Source: Bacteroidales bacterium | Lineage (GTDB): Bacteria; Bacteroidota; Bacteroidia; Bacteroidales; F082 | DNA length: 8,355 nucleotides | Assembly: GCA_029933565.1 (NCBI GenBank) | Contig: JAOZNY010000085.1 | Span: forward strand, 1 to 8,355 | Reading direction: 5' to 3' | Shown: positions 5,550-8,355 of the stretch, piece by piece | Layout: each line of letters begins with the position of its first letter | How positions within the stretch are numbered: the stretch's first letter is position 1 | The notes under the pieces: model-generated | Told to the model about the DNA's origin: nothing | Seen by the model: the letters and a program-made list of their open reading frames with translations, nothing else | The model's database searches: none | Translations under genes and position numbers: made by a program

Positions 5550-6617
5550 GTGGATTTACAAAGAAGAATAGATGCTTTTTCCCAGCTTGGGGAATGTTTG
5601 ATATGGTTTGGAAACGATGTGTCCGAAGCCGTTGGAAAAAATGACAACAAATATTTTGATAAGTTAAAAACTGTTGTTAAAGAGAGTTATTTGAACAATG
5701 GCTGGTTCATTGAAAAGAATGTTAGAAATATGCTTTTCTCGCTTGGCGAAAGTCTGGAAAAAAGCAGTTTGGAAAAGTGGGTTTCAAAATATTACGACAA
5801 GTTTATTGTTTCGCATCAGCCAAAAACTGTTGCTGTTATAATGGCAGGAAATATCCCAGTGGTAGGTTTTCACGATTTTCTTTCTGTTTTGATGAGTGGT
5901 AACCGCATACTTGCCAAGCTCTCCTCCGACGATGATAAATTGCTTCCCGCAATTGCCGAGCTACTAATTTCTATTGAGCCCGAGTTTGATGGTTTTATCA
6001 TTTTTGCCGATGGTAAACTTAAAGACTTTGATGCAGTAATTGCAACAGGATCAGGAAATACAAGCAGGTATTTCGATTATTATTTTGGGAAGTACAAAAA
6101 TATTATCCGCCGTAACCGGAATGGAGTTGCAGTTTTAAATGGAAGTGAAACAGAGAGTGATTTTGAACTTCTTGCTGAGGATGTTTTTATGTATTTTGGA
6201 TTGGGTTGCCGTAATATTTCAAAATTGTTTGTCCCCGAAGACTACGATTTTGTGCCCATGCTCGATGTTTTTACAAAAAATGAAGAAATTAGAAATCACC
6301 ATAAATATTTTAATAATTACGAATACAATAAAGCAATTTATCTGGTCAATTCGCGTCAGCATTTAGATGCAGGAAATGTTTTGCTTGTAGAGGATGATGC
6401 CTATGCCTCCCCAGTTAGTGTGCTTAATTATGAATACTATTCGGATATTGAAGACCTTAACCGTAAACTTATGCTTGATGCAAATTATATTCAATGTATT
6501 GTTTCTGGGTCAGACGAAATTAGTAATAGTATTGGTTTGGGGCAAAGCCAGCAACCTCAATTATGGGATTATGCCGATGGTATCGATACTCTTGATTTCT
6601 TGTTAGAGTCTGAATAG
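5550..6617 (+). CDS. LuxC-family acyl-CoA reductase
   Basis: A 355-residue member of the LuxC-like acyl-CoA reductase branch of the aldehyde dehydrogenase superfamily, which reduces acyl-thioesters to aldehydes with NAD(P)H. Family features are VIMAGNIPVVGFHDFL (96-111), KLSSDDDKLLPAI (123-135), the nucleotide-binding ATGSGNTSRYFDYYF (165-179) and the putative catalytic cysteine C220 in FMYFGLGCRNISKLFVP. It is shorter than Vibrio LuxC (roughly 480 residues), as is common for Bacteroidota members. The start is GTG: an in-frame stop six bases upstream excludes anything longer, and there is no ATG before residue 61. It is transcribed divergently from serC, sharing a 107-base promoter region. 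No lux genes, fatty-acid genes or aldehyde users are present, so the natural substrate cannot be read from context; it need not be a long-chain acyl group. Confidence 0.9.
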   Translation: MDLQRRIDAFSQLGECLIWFGNDVSEAVGKNDNKYFDKLKTVVKESYLNNGWFIEKNVRNMLFSLGESLEKSSLEKWVSKYYDKFIVSHQPKTVAVIMAGNIPVVGFHDFLSVLMSGNRILAKLSSDDDKLLPAIAELLISIEPEFDGFIIFADGKLKDFDAVIATGSGNTSRYFDYYFGKYKNIIRRNRNGVAVLNGSETESDFELLAEDVFMYFGLGCRNISKLFVPEDYDFVPMLDVFTKNEEIRNHHKYFNNYEYNKAIYLVNSRQHLDAGNVLLVEDDAYASPVSVLNYEYYSDIEDLNRKLMLDANYIQCIVSGSDEISNSIGLGQSQQPQLWDYADGIDTLDFLLESE

Positions 6618-6689
6618 CAGAGGTATGTATAATTCGCTCACAGATGTTAAGACATTTTTAATGATTCAAATAAAAAAAGACAAAAAATA

Positions 6690-6721
6690 TTTGGTTAATT
6701 TGTAAAAAGGTAATATTTTTG
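6690..6721 (+). promoter_or_regulatory. Promoter of the L31 gene
   Basis: TTTG (6690-6693) and TATTTTTG (6714-6721) separated by 20 bases are exact matches to both Bacteroidota promoter boxes. Transcription should start near 6728, leaving a leader of about 27 nucleotides with no recognisable Shine-Dalgarno sequence. This is the best-formed promoter in the window, as expected for a ribosomal protein gene. Confidence 0.65.
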
Positions 6722-6754
6722 CAGCCCTTAAAAACATAGGTAAATAATAGTTAG

Positions 6755-7021
6755 ATGAAAAAAGATATCCATCCAAAAAATTATAGGTTCGTAGTTTTCA
6801 AAGACATGTCGAACGATTATGCTTTTATCACAAAGTCAACCGTTGAAACAAAAGAAAACATTGAGTGGGAAGATGGAAAAGAGTATCCACTTGTAAAACT
6901 TGAAATCTCTCACAAATCACATCCGTTCTTTACAGGTAAGATGAAACTTGTTGACAGTGCAGGACGTGTTGATAAATTTAAGAATAAATACAAAAAGCAC
7001 TTCGATAAGAAGAGCCAATAG
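6755..7021 (+). CDS. rpmE2: 50S ribosomal protein L31, type B (zinc-independent)
   Basis: An 88-residue L31. The opening MKKDIHPKNYRFVVFKD and the segment SHKSHPFFTGKMKLVDSAGRVDKF (52-75) are characteristic. There is no cysteine anywhere, so it lacks the CxxC zinc ribbon of type A L31 and belongs to the zinc-free type B group; it also carries the type B insertion around residues 25-48. L31 sits at the central protuberance and contributes to the bridge with the small subunit. In organisms with both types, the B form is induced under zinc limitation; in many Bacteroidota it is the housekeeping copy (recalled), and the strong promoter with no visible Zur-like operator agrees with constitutive use. 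The gene is monocistronic: own promoter upstream, terminator 19 bases after the stop. Confidence 0.97.
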   Translation: MKKDIHPKNYRFVVFKDMSNDYAFITKSTVETKENIEWEDGKEYPLVKLEISHKSHPFFTGKMKLVDSAGRVDKFKNKYKKHFDKKSQ

Positions 7022-7040
7022 TAAGATATTTGAACAATGG

Positions 7041-7070
7041 ACCCCTTTCAGTAATGATGGGGGTTTTTTT
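7041..7070 (+). terminator. Intrinsic terminator after L31
   Basis: ACCCC (7041-7045) pairs with GGGGT (7060-7064); a G-U pair, one mismatch and a TCA/TGA mini-stem closed by a GTAA (GNRA-type) tetraloop continue the hairpin. It is followed by a seven-T tract ending at 7070. Confidence 0.85.
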
Positions 7071-7085
7071 GTTTAGGCTTGTTGG

Positions 7086-7114
7086 TTGAGTGTTTGAGTA
7101 AAATTATAATTTTA
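7086..7114 (+). promoter_or_regulatory. Weak candidate promoter of the GlmU gene
   Basis: TTG (7086-7088) and TAATTTTA (7107-7114) are 18 bases apart; the -7 box misses the final G of TAnnTTTG. The -7 box forms the right half of an 18-bp perfect palindrome (7098-7115, arms GTAAAATTA). Because L31 ends in a strong terminator, a promoter for the next gene is expected in this 124-base gap. Confidence 0.35.
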
Positions 7115-7145
7115 CACTTTAAAATCGATCTGAAAATTAATTACA

Positions 7146-8318
7146 ATGAATTATATTTTATTCGATGGCCCTTTTAGGGAAAACCTTCTGCCTTTAACAT
7201 TTACAAGGCCTGTGGCCGATATTAGGATTGGGATTGACACAATCAGAGAAAAATGGGAGTATTACCTCAAATCTAAAATATCAATACTTACTCAGGCTTA
7301 CCTAACTAAAAAGTTCCCAGTGCATTCTACCGGTGAGAATGTTTTTATTAATGCTTCAGTTTTGCCAAATACTGATTTGGTAAATGAAATAAATTTACTT
7401 GAAGAAGGTAAAGTGCTTAAATGTGGTGAGTTGACAATTGCTTTTAAAATGAATAAGAAAGTTGTCGATAATTTTGATTTTGAGGGAGGGCTTAGTCCTG
7501 TAGAATTAGTTGCTGAATTGGATTTAATTGAAAATTTATGGGATATTTTTGCGAAAAATGATAAATACTTAAAACTTGATTTTGAAAGGCTTACCAAGGG
7601 AAGACAATCTCTAATGTTAAGTGGTTCAAACTTTGTAAGAGGCGATAAAGATTTGATTTTTTTGGAGGAGGGTGCTATAGTTGAGTTTGCCTTTTTGAAT
7701 ACTGAGGCAGGGTCAATTTATATTGCTAAGGATGCTGAGGTAATGGAAGGCTGTAAAATTCGTGGGCCGTTTGCATTGGGCGAACATTCGACATTAAAGA
7801 TGGATGCTAAAATTTATGGAGCAACAACCATTGGTCCTCATTGTAAGGTTGGCGGCGAAGTTAATAACTCTATATTTATTGGTTACTCAAACAAAGGGCA
7901 CGATGGTTTTTTGGGTAATGCTGTAATTGGTGAATGGTGCAACCTAGGCGCCGATACCAACAATTCTAATTTGAAAAATACCTACGAAGAGGTTAAGTTG
8001 TGGTCGTATCCTCAGAAGAGGTTTGTGAAAACAGGGCTTCAGTTTTGTGGTTTGGTTATGGGCGACCATTCAAAAACAGGAATTAACACCATGTTTAATA
8101 CCGGTACTGTTGTGGGGGTTTCATGCAATATTTACGGCTCTGGGTTCCAGCGTAATTTTATCCCATCATTTTCCTGGGGAAGTCCCTTAGGAATGAAAAA
8201 GTTTAATTTGAAAAAGGCATTTCAGGTTGCAGAGGCAGTTTTTAAAAGAAGGGGCTTAAAAATTGATGAGATAGAAATAGAAATTCTTACTCACATAAAT
8301 GAGTTGGAGCAAGGCTGA
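7146..8318 (+). CDS. GlmU family bifunctional protein (alternative Bacteroidota type)
   Basis: A 390-residue fusion of a divergent sugar-nucleotidyltransferase domain (about 1-160) and a left-handed beta-helix domain (about 175-345). It probably performs both glucosamine-1-phosphate acetylation and UDP-GlcNAc formation, feeding peptidoglycan and lipid A synthesis, in the cytoplasm. The N-terminal signature is LFDGPFRENLLPLTFTRP (5-22), not the LAAGxGTRM loop of classical GlmU; this matches the alternative GlmU family described for Bacteroidota. Hexapeptide repeats run from about 190. The stretch NKGHDGFLGNAVIGEWCNLGAD (249-270) aligns with the NHxSYLGD...NIGAG region of E. coli GlmU, placing H252 at the catalytic histidine of acetyl transfer. 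At 390 residues it is shorter than classical GlmU (about 456). The start is ATG without a Shine-Dalgarno sequence. Both activities are inferred from family; it is also annotated elsewhere only as a putative sugar nucleotidyltransferase. Confidence 0.92.
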   Translation: MNYILFDGPFRENLLPLTFTRPVADIRIGIDTIREKWEYYLKSKISILTQAYLTKKFPVHSTGENVFINASVLPNTDLVNEINLLEEGKVLKCGELTIAFKMNKKVVDNFDFEGGLSPVELVAELDLIENLWDIFAKNDKYLKLDFERLTKGRQSLMLSGSNFVRGDKDLIFLEEGAIVEFAFLNTEAGSIYIAKDAEVMEGCKIRGPFALGEHSTLKMDAKIYGATTIGPHCKVGGEVNNSIFIGYSNKGHDGFLGNAVIGEWCNLGADTNNSNLKNTYEEVKLWSYPQKRFVKTGLQFCGLVMGDHSKTGINTMFNTGTVVGVSCNIYGSGFQRNFIPSFSWGSPLGMKKFNLKKAFQVAEAVFKRRGLKIDEIEIEILTHINELEQG

Positions 8319-8355
8319 TTTTTGGTCTTGTTTTATCTAAGTATTTACTCATTTA

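Noticed and set aside
7298..7597. Antisense open frame of 99 codons inside the GlmU gene
   Set aside because: Ser/Lys-rich translation opposite a conserved domain; no promoter or family match.
1..8355. CRISPR array, prophage, insertion sequence or defence island
   Set aside because: No spaced direct repeats, transposase or integrase genes, or att-like duplications are seen; nearly all genes are conserved housekeeping families.

Overview
The window looks like a core chromosomal segment of an AT-rich member of the Bacteroidota, probably Bacteroidales/Marinilabiliales-like. Four things point there: promoter boxes of the TAnnTTTG type ahead of most genes, weak or absent Shine-Dalgarno sequences, a fused alternative GlmU of the kind typical of this phylum, and the clustering of serC, a short serA, a DUF1015 gene and a LuxC-like acyl-CoA reductase. 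There are no mobile-element genes, tRNA or rRNA genes, CRISPR arrays or phage genes.

Layout. The left two thirds is transcribed leftward. Starting from a divergent promoter region at about 5443-5549, serC (phosphoserine aminotransferase) is followed by serA (3-phosphoglycerate dehydrogenase, short form without ACT domain) and then by a small four-helix-bundle (S23/IVP-like) protein with an Asn-rich tail. A strong intrinsic terminator (2704-2729) closes this unit. A DUF1015 protein with a DGHHR motif follows from its own promoter, and then a 328-residue unrecognised protein whose N-terminus resembles a divergent DHH-type phosphoesterase. The right third is transcribed rightward: a LuxC-family acyl-CoA reductase (GTG start), the zinc-free type B ribosomal protein L31 with its own promoter and terminator, and the bifunctional alternative GlmU.

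Function. serA and serC carry out the first two steps of the phosphorylated serine pathway (3-phosphoglycerate to phosphohydroxypyruvate to phosphoserine). No phosphoserine phosphatase is present in the window. The DUF1015 protein next door has a ParB/sulfiredoxin-like signature also seen in free-serine kinases, so a role in serine phosphate metabolism is an attractive but untested idea. GlmU supplies UDP-N-acetylglucosamine for the envelope. The substrate of the acyl-CoA reductase is unknown.

Points for a second look: the SerA active site with Lys where His is expected; the four-helix-bundle gene and terminator between serA and DUF1015; the symmetric 11-bp inverted repeat over the divergent serC/acyl-CoA reductase promoters; and the DHH-like protein at the left end. 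No clearly new multi-gene system is visible.
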